In this document: piece after piece, positions 1 through 8,768 of the stretch
How the letters are laid out: each line of letters begins with the position of its first letter
Numbering within the stretch: position 1 is the stretch's first letter
Assembly: GCA_022822365.1 (NCBI GenBank)
Contig: JAJEBV010000001.1
Coordinates: forward strand, 62,001-126,000
Reading direction: 5' to 3'
DNA: 64,000 nt
Origin: Thermoanaerobaculia bacterium
GTDB lineage: Bacteria > Acidobacteriota > Thermoanaerobaculia > Multivoradales > Multivoraceae
Program-made: the position numbers and the translations under genes
The notes under the pieces: generated by a model
Databases searched by the model: none
The model's input: only the letters and a program-made list of their open reading frames with translations
Told to the model about the DNA's origin: nothing

Positions 1-255
1 GTGGGGGTCGGCGAACCCTTCGAGGGTTGGCCGGAGTTCGCGCCGTTCGACTCGATCGTGATCAAGGCGCCGGTGGACGCCGTACCGCAACCGCTGATCG
101 ACCAGCTCGACGTGGGCGGGAAGCTCGTGGCGCCAGTGGGACCGCCGGAGGGACCTCAGGTACTCAATGTGTTGGAGAAGCTGCCGGAAGGCTCGGTGGC
201 GGTGAGATCGGTGCTGGAAGTGCGCTTCCCACCGCTCGCCTATGTCCGACAGTAA
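1..255 (+). CDS. Protein-L-isoaspartate O-methyltransferase, C-terminal part (runs off left edge)
   Basis: PFDSIVIKAPVDAVPQPLIDQLDVGGKLVAPVGPPEGPQVLNVLEKLPEGSV aligns with the C-terminus of the complete PCMT at 3470-4270. Confidence 0.75.
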   Translation: MGVGEPFEGWPEFAPFDSIVIKAPVDAVPQPLIDQLDVGGKLVAPVGPPEGPQVLNVLEKLPEGSVAVRSVLEVRFPPLAYVRQ

Positions 256-275
256 ACCAGGAGGGACGGCCGGCC

Positions 276-1340
276 ATGGCTAGCGGCAGTAATCGTTGGA
301 CCTCCGAGCCGCATGACGCGCGCCCGGCGCCGAATGCGGTGAGCGACGACGACCATGGCATCACGCTGGAGGCAGTCGAAGACACGCTCGCGCTGATCGC
401 TCGTCACATCGTTGAAACGCCGGTCGTCGAGTGGTCGGGCGCTGAGATGCGGGCGATGCTGCCGGGGAACAGCCGCGTCCACGCCAAGCTGGAGCTTTTT
501 CAGCGCTCCGGTACGTTCAAGGCGCGAGGGGCGCTGTCGAATGTCCTGCGACTGAGCGCTGAACAACTGCGGGCCGGCGTGACGGCCATGAGCGCGGGCA
601 ATCACGCGGTCGCCGTGGCGTATGCGGCGAAGGCGGCCGGCACCAGCGCGAAGGTCGTCATGCAGCGATCGGCGAATCCGGCGCGCGTCGAACTGGCCGC
701 GGCGCTTGGCGCCGAGATCCTGATGGCGGAGGATGGCCCCAGCGGATTCGAGATGGTGGCCGGGATCGCGGCCGCGGAAGGCCGGGCGATGATCCATCCG
801 TTCGACGGCGTGGCGACGGCCCTCGGCGCGGCGACGCTCGGTCTCGAGATGCATCGGCAGCTTGGAGACCTCGACGTGCTCGTCGTCGCCATCGGTGGCG
901 GCGGTCTGGCTGGGGGCGTGTCGGCGATCACGAAGCGACTGAACCCCGATTGCCTCGTTGTCGGCGTGGAACCCGTGGGCGCCGACGCCATGCACAGGAG
1001 CTTCAGGTCGGGCAGACCGGAGCGCCTTGAAGGCGTGGACACCATCGCGGACAGTCTGGCGCCGCCCATGACCGAACGGCTGCCCTTCACGCTCTGCAGA
1101 AGCAACGTGGATCGGCTCGCCCTGGTCACCGACCGCGAGTTGGCTCAAGCCATGGGGCTCATCTTCAGAGAACTGAAGCTTGCCGTGGAGCCCGCCTGCG
1201 CCGCCACCACGGCTTCCCTGCCGGGTCTCGCCGAGGAGCTCTCGGGTGCGCGTGTCGGGCTGATCCTCTGCGGGTCGAACATCGACCGGAGCACGTACGA
1301 TCGGTACTGCGAGCTCGGCGAGGGTCGATTCCGTTCCTGA
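276..1340 (+). CDS. PLP-dependent threonine/serine dehydratase family protein
   Basis: KLELFQRSGTFKARGA, SAGNHAVAVAYAAK, IGGGGLAGGVSA; start taken at ATG 276 (MASGSNRW) rather than the longest ORF start at 27. Confidence 0.88.
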   Translation: MASGSNRWTSEPHDARPAPNAVSDDDHGITLEAVEDTLALIARHIVETPVVEWSGAEMRAMLPGNSRVHAKLELFQRSGTFKARGALSNVLRLSAEQLRAGVTAMSAGNHAVAVAYAAKAAGTSAKVVMQRSANPARVELAAALGAEILMAEDGPSGFEMVAGIAAAEGRAMIHPFDGVATALGAATLGLEMHRQLGDLDVLVVAIGGGGLAGGVSAITKRLNPDCLVVGVEPVGADAMHRSFRSGRPERLEGVDTIADSLAPPMTERLPFTLCRSNVDRLALVTDRELAQAMGLIFRELKLAVEPACAATTASLPGLAEELSGARVGLILCGSNIDRSTYDRYCELGEGRFRS

Positions 1341-1417
1341 TGGGCGTTCGGGCGGTGGACCACGTCTACACGATCGAGCCCGTTGAGCCCAGCGAGCTTC
1401 AGCGTCGCGGCAGCTGA
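1340..1417 (+). pseudogene. PCMT remnant (internal fragment)
   Basis: MGVRAVDHVYTIEPVEPSELQRRGS* matches the EIVDHVYTIEIVEPLGLRAAA segment of the full PCMT at about 3928-3995; no flanking PCMT coding. Confidence 0.6.
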
Positions 1418-1656
1418 GGGACGTACCTCCGGGCGCAATCAAGGTCGATGTCGAGAACGTCAACGAGCTGCTCGACCTTTCCCGTCCAGACTTCGAAGAC
1501 CTGATGGCGCCCGGGGCCCTTCGGCAGCCAGGGGTAGGTCTTTCCCCTGTACTTGACGCTCCAGTGGTGTGTCTTCAGCGTTCTCTCGTGTCCGGGCGCA
1601 CACCGATTCAGCATCTTCCAGACCTGGGAGATGCGAACTGTTCCCCTGGTGGCCAA
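1399..1656 (-). CDS. Small HicA-like toxin candidate
   Basis: About 85 aa (VRISQVWKMLNRCAPGHERTLKTHHWSVKYRGKTYPWLPKGPGRH...VDVLDIDLDCARRYVPQL); proposed TTG start at 1656 preceded by GGAGG; directly downstream of a HicB-like ORF. Confidence 0.45.
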   Translation of the reverse strand: MATRGTVRISQVWKMLNRCAPGHERTLKTHHWSVKYRGKTYPWLPKGPGRHQVFEVWTGKVEQLVDVLDIDLDCARRYVPQLPRR

Positions 1657-1673
1657 CCGAACCTCCGCAGCGA

Positions 1674-2147
1674 TCAGGCCGCGAGTGCGGCCGGAGTCTG
1701 GTGCTGCGGGGCCGAGTTGGCCGCTGGCGTCGCTTCCTCGAGAAGCTCGACATCGATACCCAGGTCGGGATCGTGGCGTTCGATGCGTAGCCCGAGTTCC
1801 GTGTCGATATCCCCCCGGCGGGCACGGGCCCGGGCCTCGTCCCATCTCGCCTCGGTTCGGCTGCCGGTGGTGGCGAAGAGCTCTCCGGCCTGGCGGCGGA
1901 ACTCCTTGAACTCGCAGCCTTCGGCGGCTATATCGACCAGCGCGAGCCGCAGATCTTCGACGAACTTCACGTAGGCCTCGTTGAGCGTCGGACCATGTAC
2001 GGCCGCACCGCCCGGGTTGACGCCGTACAAGTCAAAGTCGTCCGGAGTCCTGACTGCCAGCAGCCGGCCTCGTACCGTCACCAGAGCCACGTAGCCCTGG
2101 CCGAACACCGGCCCACCGGTCTCGAAGAACAGGGCGTACTCCGTCAT
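1674..2147 (-). CDS. HicB-like antitoxin / conserved hypothetical protein
   Basis: MTEYALFFETGGPVFGQGYVALVTVRGRLLAVRT...; ATG at 2147; followed closely by the small toxin-like ORF. Confidence 0.45.
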   Translation of the reverse strand: MTEYALFFETGGPVFGQGYVALVTVRGRLLAVRTPDDFDLYGVNPGGAAVHGPTLNEAYVKFVEDLRLALVDIAAEGCEFKEFRRQAGELFATTGSRTEARWDEARARARRGDIDTELGLRIERHDPDLGIDVELLEEATPAANSAPQHQTPAALAA

Positions 2148-2244
2148 TGTCGCGACTCCTTCTCCAGGCACGGCAACCGCCGAAGGGAACTTCTCAGTTT
2201 GCCCGCGAGGCGACGGGCGGTGACGGAGTATATGTCGACGGGGT

Positions 2245-3411
2245 CTAGGGCGCGCTCCGATACCTCCACAGTTCAGTCGCCGCCATGCTGTAGAGGAACA
2301 GCAGCACCGACACCGCCATGCCGGGGACCAGGCCGGCCAGGGCCCCGTACTGCTCGACGATCCAGCCGAGGATGACGGCGCCGATCAGCGGCGCGCCGAG
2401 CAGGCCGATGCCGAAGACGGCCATGACGCGGCCGCGGGACAGCGGCTCTGCGGCCTCCTGGACGATGGCCCGGGCCAGTGTGGTCGTGACGCCCATGTTG
2501 AGGCCCCAGGCGATGACTCCGGTCACGACCAGCCACCAGGCGGGTTCGACCCAGATCAGGAAGAGGACGACGACGCGGGAGAGCTGGAACAGGATGAACC
2601 AGCGGCCGGGTCGATGGAACGGCATGAACCGGAGCATGATGACGTTCGAGACGACCGCGCCGGCGAAGAAGACGATCATGAGCCACGACAGCAGTTCTGC
2701 GTCCCCGTCGTAGACCTCCCGGACGATGAAGGGGAAGGCGGTCAGGAAGCCGCCCGCGTTGAAGATGCTGGAGACGAAGTTGACCGTCATCGCGTCGAAG
2801 ACCGGACGCTGGAGGTAGGAGGCGCGGAAGCCCTCCCGGATCCGGCGCCAGGCGGGCTCCGTCGGACCGTTGCTGGCGGACTCGTGGGAGCCGATTCTCC
2901 GGATCCAGAGCGCGGCCGCGACCAGACACAGGCACTGGACCAGCAGGACCTGGCGCAGACCGATGCGGTCGAGCTGGCCGGCGGCGCCGATCCCGATCAT
3001 CGTGGTGAACATCGTGATGGCCGTGGACGCGGTCACTCCCCGCTGCAGATCCCGACCCGCGATGCGGCTCAGCACGGACTGCTGGGCCGGCCCGGAGAAC
3101 GAAAGGGCGGCGCTGATTCCGAGACCCCACGCGGTCACGGTCCAGACGCTGAGTTCTCCGAGTTCGAGTACGAGAATCAGTCCGAGGGGTACGAAGGCCG
3201 CCGCGCCGAACACCCGGGTCAGCGTTGCCCGGGCGTCCGTGCGGTCGGCGCTGGCGCCGCCCCAGAGCATGATGATCACGCCGGGAAGGCCGACGGCCGC
3301 CTGCAGCGGGCCGACCTGGCTGGCCGGAAGGGACAGCGCGCTTATCAGCAGCCAGGGCAGGAGGAGCTGGTACATGCCCAGGCCGGAGCTCGAGCAGGCC
3401 AGTGTCCCCAT
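2245..3411 (-). CDS. MFS transporter
   Basis: Multiple hydrophobic helices and MFS-like LLPWLLISALSLPASQVGPLQAAVGLPGVIIMLWGGASADR; first ATG in the conserved part at 3411, true start uncertain. Confidence 0.85.
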   Translation of the reverse strand: MGTLACSSSGLGMYQLLLPWLLISALSLPASQVGPLQAAVGLPGVIIMLWGGASADRTDARATLTRVFGAAAFVPLGLILVLELGELSVWTVTAWGLGISAALSFSGPAQQSVLSRIAGRDLQRGVTASTAITMFTTMIGIGAAGQLDRIGLRQVLLVQCLCLVAAALWIRRIGSHESASNGPTEPAWRRIREGFRASYLQRPVFDAMTVNFVSSIFNAGGFLTAFPFIVREVYDGDAELLSWLMIVFFAGAVVSNVIMLRFMPFHRPGRWFILFQLSRVVVLFLIWVEPAWWLVVTGVIAWGLNMGVTTTLARAIVQEAAEPLSRGRVMAVFGIGLLGAPLIGAVILGWIVEQYGALAGLVPGMAVSVLLFLYSMAATELWRYRSAP

Positions 3412-3469
3412 GTACGCTTGCAGGCCCGGTCGGTTCCAGAGACGGTTGGGCGGAGTTGGGGGGCGAGCG

Positions 3470-4270
3470 ATGACGACTACCTCGGTTGGCGGCGGTCGGA
3501 CGGGATGGCGAAGGCTACACGCGGGCCTCCGTCGCCTTTCGCGACCGGGCTGGAGTCTCGGGCTGGCCGCCGTCGCAGTCATGGGTTGCGCGGGCTCGAC
3601 AGCCGCGACCCAGGAGCGCGTCGACTTCGCGGCGCTCCGCCGGCAGATGGTGCGCGACACGATCTCCGAGCCCCGCGACGGCCGGCCGCCGGTCCTCGAC
3701 GTGCGCGTCATCGATGCGATGGAGAAGGTGGAGCGCCACCTGTTCGTGCCGGAGGAGATGCGCGACTGGGCCTACCGGGACTCGCCGCTCGGGATCGGCT
3801 GGCGGCAGACGATCTCCCAGCCCTACATCGTCGCGTTGATGACGGAGCTTGCGGAACCCGACCCGGAGGACAGGGTGCTGGAGATCGGTACGGGCTCCGG
3901 CTACCAGGCCGCCGTACTGGCCGAGATCGTGGATCACGTGTACACGATCGAGATCGTGGAGCCTCTGGGGCTGCGGGCCGCGGCGGCGCTGGACATGGCC
4001 GGCTACCAGAACGTGACGACGCGGATCGGCGACGGATACGCGGGTTGGCAGGAGGAGGCGCCGTTCGACGCGATCGTCGTCACCGCCGCGCCGGACCACG
4101 TGCCGCAGCCGCTGATTGACCAGTTGGCGACCGGCGGCCGGCTGGTGCTGCCGGTGGGCCCGGTGGGCGGCCGCCAGGAACTCCAGGTGCTGGAGAAGCA
4201 GGCCGACGGGTCAGTCGAGCGGACCCGGGTGATCCCGGTGCGCTTCGTGCCGCTGACGCGGAATCGGTAG
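3470..4270 (+). CDS. pcm: Protein-L-isoaspartate O-methyltransferase with N-terminal lipoprotein-like signal
   Basis: VLEIGTGSGYQAAVLAEIV SAM motif and PCMT signatures; N-terminus LGLAAVAVMGCAGS resembles signal peptide plus lipobox. Confidence 0.9.
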   Translation: MTTTSVGGGRTGWRRLHAGLRRLSRPGWSLGLAAVAVMGCAGSTAATQERVDFAALRRQMVRDTISEPRDGRPPVLDVRVIDAMEKVERHLFVPEEMRDWAYRDSPLGIGWRQTISQPYIVALMTELAEPDPEDRVLEIGTGSGYQAAVLAEIVDHVYTIEIVEPLGLRAAAALDMAGYQNVTTRIGDGYAGWQEEAPFDAIVVTAAPDHVPQPLIDQLATGGRLVLPVGPVGGRQELQVLEKQADGSVERTRVIPVRFVPLTRNR

Positions 4271-4273
4271 CAC

Positions 4274-4936
4274 CTAGAGCGGCACTTCCTCGCCCTCGCC
4301 TTCGATGACGAGGCCGAGGGTCACGTCGCCGAGGGGTACGGCCAGCGTGGGCTGGTCGAGGTCGTTCCAGAACATGGTCGCGCTCTCCGCGCCGTCGTAG
4401 TTCTGGAACAGGGCCATCGTCATCGGGTGGGTGGCGCCCTCGATGATCGTGATGCTTGCCTCGACGAGGGGCTCCTGCTCCGGGAAGCCATAGGGATCGA
4501 AACTGTCGAGCGTCACCGGGATCAGGACCAGGAAGTCGCGAAACCAGGTCTGGCCCGTGTGGTCGCCGTCGGCCGGCTGCACGGCGTAGCGGAGGGTGTA
4601 TGTGCCGGCCGGCACGATCTGCTTCTTGTAGGTGCTCCAGTCGTCCGTCGTGCGCATCAGGCCGACCAGGCCGCCGGGAGGCAGGGTCGGATACTCGACC
4701 CCGAGTTCGGCCGACGGGTCCTGCATCGGCAGCGCCGGCGGGAACCAGAACTCGATCGGCTGGCCCTCGTCCCGGACCACCTTGTAGCCGGCCGGATCGA
4801 GCAGCGGCCCCAGCCAGTCCGGCAGATCCGGCGGCAGTGCTTCCGTGCGCTCGAGCGACGGGTCGGCCGCAAGCGGCGCGGCGAGCATCAGCGCCGCGAG
4901 CAGCAGCCCAACGAGCGGGAGACCGGCGCTCCTCAC
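4274..4936 (-). CDS. Exported hypothetical protein
   Basis: Signal peptide MRSAGLPLVGLLLAALMLAAPLAAD; stop codon lies beside pcm, start overlaps the peroxidase stop. Confidence 0.7.
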   Translation of the reverse strand: MRSAGLPLVGLLLAALMLAAPLAADPSLERTEALPPDLPDWLGPLLDPAGYKVVRDEGQPIEFWFPPALPMQDPSAELGVEYPTLPPGGLVGLMRTTDDWSTYKKQIVPAGTYTLRYAVQPADGDHTGQTWFRDFLVLIPVTLDSFDPYGFPEQEPLVEASITIIEGATHPMTMALFQNYDGAESATMFWNDLDQPTLAVPLGDVTLGLVIEGEGEEVPL

Positions 4937-6072
4937 TCGAAGTTAATGAGGTAGTGCCGGAAGTTCTCGGGCCCGACCTCGTCCAGCATCTGCAGGAACA
5001 GCACCAGCGGCTCGATGTCCGCGTCCGTGATGTTGATCTCGCCGAACAGCGGGTCGACGCCTTCCTGTTCGCTGTCGGCGGCTTCGGCCAGCGCCACGTG
5101 CGCCCGGATCGCGTCTTCGAGCGTGGCGGCGCTGCCGTCGTGGAGGTACGGGTCCGTGCGGGAGAGGTTCCGCAGCGGCGGCGTCTTGAAGTCGCCCGCG
5201 CCGGTGCCGTGGAGCGCGTAGTCGCTGAACGTCGGGGGCACGTGGCAGCGGACGCAGTTGCCGACCGATTCCACGTCGAAGGCCCGGAAGAAGGTCTTGA
5301 AGCCCTCGTAGGCTTCCTGGGTGAACCCCTCCGGTCGCCGGATCAGGTTGCGACCCTCCTGGTTGAAGATCCGGCTCTCGATGCTCGCCGCGTAGTTCAG
5401 CATGTCCTCGCCGTCGTTCGGTTCCTTGCGGAACCGGTTCTGTTCGGCGAAGGCGTCCCAGCGCGCGGTCATCGTGTAGCTCAGCGTGCGGGTGTAGTCG
5501 GCCAGGGCGCGGGCGGCGGCGGCGGCTACCTCGGGCCGCGGCAGGGACTCCAGGTCCAGGCCGTAGACCTCCTGGAACTGGTCGAGATAGGGCACGCCCG
5601 AGATCGCGTTGTGGCCCTCGTTGAGCAGCACGTAGGCCGCGTTGTCCATCCCTTCTGGACGGTCCTCGGCGTTCCAGCCGTACTGCTTGCCGACCAGCTT
5701 GTCGAGGATCATGTCCTCCATCGAGTCGTAGGCGCCGTCCCAGCCGAACACCTCGGCGCGGGAAGCGTCGGCCAGGGTCTGCGCGTTCCGCTCGGTCGTC
5801 TCGCGGTTCGCGGTCAGGCTGGTCGGCGTGTGGTCGGCGTAGTAGCGCTCCGGCTTGCCGGGCACCGACTCGCCGATGGCGTGGCACACGGAACAGGCGA
5901 TCGCGAAGCCCGTCCCCTGGTTGTTGAACAGCAGTTCGGCGAACAGGTCGTTGCCGAGCTGCTGCAGGGCTGGGGACGGTTCTTCCTGGGCGGCGGTCGG
6001 GGCGCCGAACAGGAGAGCGGTTGCCATGGCGAGCGTCGCCGGACCGGTCAGGCTTCTTCGCTTCATCGTCAT
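4933..6072 (-). CDS. Di-heme cytochrome c peroxidase family protein (CcpA/MauG-like)
   Basis: Two CxxCH motifs (CSVCH, CVRCH), PPLRNLSRTDPYLHDGSAATLEDAI, signal peptide. Confidence 0.9.
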   Translation of the reverse strand: MTMKRRSLTGPATLAMATALLFGAPTAAQEEPSPALQQLGNDLFAELLFNNQGTGFAIACSVCHAIGESVPGKPERYYADHTPTSLTANRETTERNAQTLADASRAEVFGWDGAYDSMEDMILDKLVGKQYGWNAEDRPEGMDNAAYVLLNEGHNAISGVPYLDQFQEVYGLDLESLPRPEVAAAAARALADYTRTLSYTMTARWDAFAEQNRFRKEPNDGEDMLNYAASIESRIFNQEGRNLIRRPEGFTQEAYEGFKTFFRAFDVESVGNCVRCHVPPTFSDYALHGTGAGDFKTPPLRNLSRTDPYLHDGSAATLEDAIRAHVALAEAADSEQEGVDPLFGEINITDADIEPLVLFLQMLDEVGPENFRHYLINFE

Positions 6073-6123
6073 CCTCCGTGATGTGGAGAATAGACGATCC
6101 CGTTAGTGGCACACTAAGCCGCC

Positions 6124-6870
6124 ATGGCGATGTCGCGAACGGTTCCCTGGTCGGACCTCGACACGATCTTCTTCGACGCCGGCAACACCTTCCTGTCGAT
6201 GGACTTCGACCGGGTCGCCGCGGTCGCGGCCAGTCTGGGCGTCGAGTGCTCGGGACAGCAGCTGGAGCGCGCGGAAGCGGCGGCGCGGCCGGCGCTCTCC
6301 GCGGCGCTGGCCGAGCGGCGGACGACCGAAGGCAGCGGCGCCTTTCGCTTCTACCTGGGAGCGACTCTCGAGCGGCTACCGGCGTCCAACCGGGACGGCG
6401 TCGACCTGGACGCCGTGGTCTCCGGGCTCGCGGAGCGGCTGTTCCTGCCGGGCCGCAACGACCGGCTCTGGAACCGCAGGTTGCCGGGCAGACGCGAGGC
6501 GCTCGAACGAATCCGCTCCCTCGGTTATCGCATGGTGGTCGTCAGCAACTCGGACGGCAGCATGGCGCGGACCGTCGCGCGGATCGGCATGGACCATCTC
6601 TTCGACGGTCTGGTCGACTCGACGGTCGTGGGCTGCGAGAAGCCGGACCCGCGGATCTTCGAGGTCGCGCTCGAGCTGGCCGGCGCGCGTCCGGAACGGA
6701 CGGTGCACGTCGGCGATCTGTACGCCGCCGACGTCGTGGGCGCCTGGGCCGCCGGGGTTCACGCCGTCCTGCTCGACCCCTGGGCCGACTGGCCGGAGAT
6801 GGACTGCCCGAAGGTGGCCGATCTGGACGAGCTGGCCGCCCTGCTGCCGGGGCCGCCGGGGCGCGCGTGA
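6124..6870 (+). CDS. HAD-superfamily hydrolase
   Basis: DTIFFDAGNTFLSMD, VVVSNSDG, KPDPRIFEVAL, HVGDLYAADVVGA. Confidence 0.9.
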   Translation: MAMSRTVPWSDLDTIFFDAGNTFLSMDFDRVAAVAASLGVECSGQQLERAEAAARPALSAALAERRTTEGSGAFRFYLGATLERLPASNRDGVDLDAVVSGLAERLFLPGRNDRLWNRRLPGRREALERIRSLGYRMVVVSNSDGSMARTVARIGMDHLFDGLVDSTVVGCEKPDPRIFEVALELAGARPERTVHVGDLYAADVVGAWAAGVHAVLLDPWADWPEMDCPKVADLDELAALLPGPPGRA

Positions 6871-7691
6871 AGCCGACGGAGGTTCGCCGGCACCGCCATC
6901 GGTTCTACGAGGCGGCCGTCCAGAGCGTGGAGGTGGACCTCGACTTCGTCGAGCGGGTCTATCGCCGCCTCAACGGACGGCTGCCCGCCACCCTGCGGGA
7001 GGACTTCTGCGGCACCGCCTCGCTGGCGAGCGCGTTCGCCGCGCGCAGGCCGGAGAACCGCGCCTGGGGCGTCGACCTTCACCGGCCGACCCTGGACTGG
7101 GGGCGGCGCAACCGGGTAGAGGCCAGGTGCGTCGAGGACCGGGTCGAGCTGGAGTGCCGCGATGTCCGCCTGGCCGGCAGCCTGGCCGTAGACGTGCAGG
7201 TCGCCTTCAACTTCTCCTTCTTCCTGTTCCCGGGTCGCGGCGAGATGCTGGACTACTTCCGGGCCGCGAGGCGCTCGCTCAAGCCGGGAGGCCTGTTCGT
7301 GCTGGATGCCTTCGGCGGCACGGATTCGTTTCAGGCCACTACCGAGGACACGGAGATCGAGGCCTCGGTAGGCGTCGACGGAGTCGCCTTGCCGCCCTTC
7401 ACCTACAGTTGGGACCAGCTCGCCTTCAACGCCGTCGACCACTGGATGCGCTGCGCGATGCACTTCACGCCGGCGGGCGGCGAGACGGTGCGCAACGTGT
7501 TCCGCTACGCGTGGCGGATGTGGACCCTGCCCGAGATCCGGGAGTTGCTGGCCGAGGCCGGCTTCGACGATGTCGAGGTGTACGGCGAGGGCTGGGATGC
7601 CGGCAGCGGGGAAGGGAACGGCATCTTCCGGCGCCGCACGCGGCTGCCGAACGAGGGCAGTTGGGTCGTCTACGTGGTGGCGCGCTACTGA
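6867..7691 (+). CDS. SAM-dependent methyltransferase
   Basis: REDFCGTASLASAFAARRPENRAWGVDLHRPTLDWG; GTG start at 6867 overlapping the previous TGA (GTGA). Confidence 0.85.
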   Translation: MKPTEVRRHRHRFYEAAVQSVEVDLDFVERVYRRLNGRLPATLREDFCGTASLASAFAARRPENRAWGVDLHRPTLDWGRRNRVEARCVEDRVELECRDVRLAGSLAVDVQVAFNFSFFLFPGRGEMLDYFRAARRSLKPGGLFVLDAFGGTDSFQATTEDTEIEASVGVDGVALPPFTYSWDQLAFNAVDHWMRCAMHFTPAGGETVRNVFRYAWRMWTLPEIRELLAEAGFDDVEVYGEGWDAGSGEGNGIFRRRTRLPNEGSWVVYVVARY

Positions 7692-8743
7692 GTGCTGCGG
7701 GATCCGGCCAGGCGCTGCCAGTCCTCGTCGCGGACGTCGTTGGCCAGGGTCAGGCCGCCGTCGGAGCCGACGAAGACCGGGTCCTTGACCACGCGCACGC
7801 GTCCGCCGCCCAGTTCGCCGAGCGAACTCTGCAGCGCGGCGCCAAGGCCGCGGATCAGCCCGGAGCCGCCGGTCAGGATGACGTTGTTGCGCACCCGGCT
7901 CTGGTACTCCGGTTCGACCCGTGCGATCAGGTCGAGCATCGTCTCGCGCAGCGGCTCCAGGAGACTTTCGCAGGCGGTGCGCATCGGCTCGGTGATGTCG
8001 ATCCGGGTCGGTCTGCCGTTTACCGGCGCCTCCACCACGACCGGGCCACCTCCGCCCACGAAGGAGTGTTTTTCCTTCCACGCGCGCGCCATGTGGATCG
8101 ACACCGAAGCGTCGGGGAAGCGTTCCTCGATGCGCGCGTGCAGGTGATGGTCGACGGCGTCGCCCGCGACGTTCAGGGTGCGCTGGTCGCCCTCGGTGGG
8201 AAAGCGGCCCATGAGGATGCACAGGTCCGTCGTGCCCGCGCCGACGTCGACGACCATCGTGTGGACCAGGGCATCCAGGCCATAGGCGACGGCGAACGGT
8301 TCCGAGACGATCATCGTGCTGGCGACCTGGCCGTCGAGGATGCGCCGCAGGTTCTGGCGGTTCACCCGGAGCGTTTCGGCCGGCACGCCGACCACGGCGT
8401 GGATCGCCGGCTTCGGAGCCCGCCCCTCGGGGACGGCCAGGTCGAGCAGCCGGCGGACGATCTCGCGCACGGCCTGCTCGTCGCGGGCGGACCCTTCCTT
8501 GATCAGGCCCCGCTCGAGCGGCCGGCGCAGCTCCAGCATCGGTCGTTTCTCCAGGGCCTCGATGCCCACGAGCACCTCGCGCCGGAGGACCTTTCGGGCG
8601 ACCATGTCCCGCGGCCAGCCGACGTAGCTTCGCACCATGTGGCGCTCGCCGTTCGCGGCGGAGATCGAACTGCGGGACGTCCCCAGGTCGATGCCCACCT
8701 TGAGCACCGGCGGTTCGGGAGTGGCGGTGGTCTGCGTGGTCAT
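7685..8743 (-). CDS. MamK-like actin-family ATPase
   Basis: VGIDLGTSRSSISAANGERHMVRSYVGWPRDMVARKVL, SEPFAVAYGLDALVHTMVVDVGAGTTDLCIL, EYQSRVRNNVILTGGSGLIRGLGAAL, VVKDPVFVGSDGGLTLA: collinear with MamK as recalled. Confidence 0.8.
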   Translation of the reverse strand: MTTQTTATPEPPVLKVGIDLGTSRSSISAANGERHMVRSYVGWPRDMVARKVLRREVLVGIEALEKRPMLELRRPLERGLIKEGSARDEQAVREIVRRLLDLAVPEGRAPKPAIHAVVGVPAETLRVNRQNLRRILDGQVASTMIVSEPFAVAYGLDALVHTMVVDVGAGTTDLCILMGRFPTEGDQRTLNVAGDAVDHHLHARIEERFPDASVSIHMARAWKEKHSFVGGGGPVVVEAPVNGRPTRIDITEPMRTACESLLEPLRETMLDLIARVEPEYQSRVRNNVILTGGSGLIRGLGAALQSSLGELGGGRVRVVKDPVFVGSDGGLTLANDVRDEDWQRLAGSRSTQ

Positions 8744-8768
8744 CCTCAGGCCTCAGGCGCCGGAGAGC

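Noticed and set aside
27-275. N-terminal extension of the threonine dehydratase ORF from 27
   Set aside because: It overlaps the PCMT C-terminus in another frame and has shadow-like composition; the ATG at 276 is a better start
4456-6081. 541-aa plus-strand ORF
   Set aside because: Shadow of the cytochrome c peroxidase and the exported hypothetical protein on the minus strand
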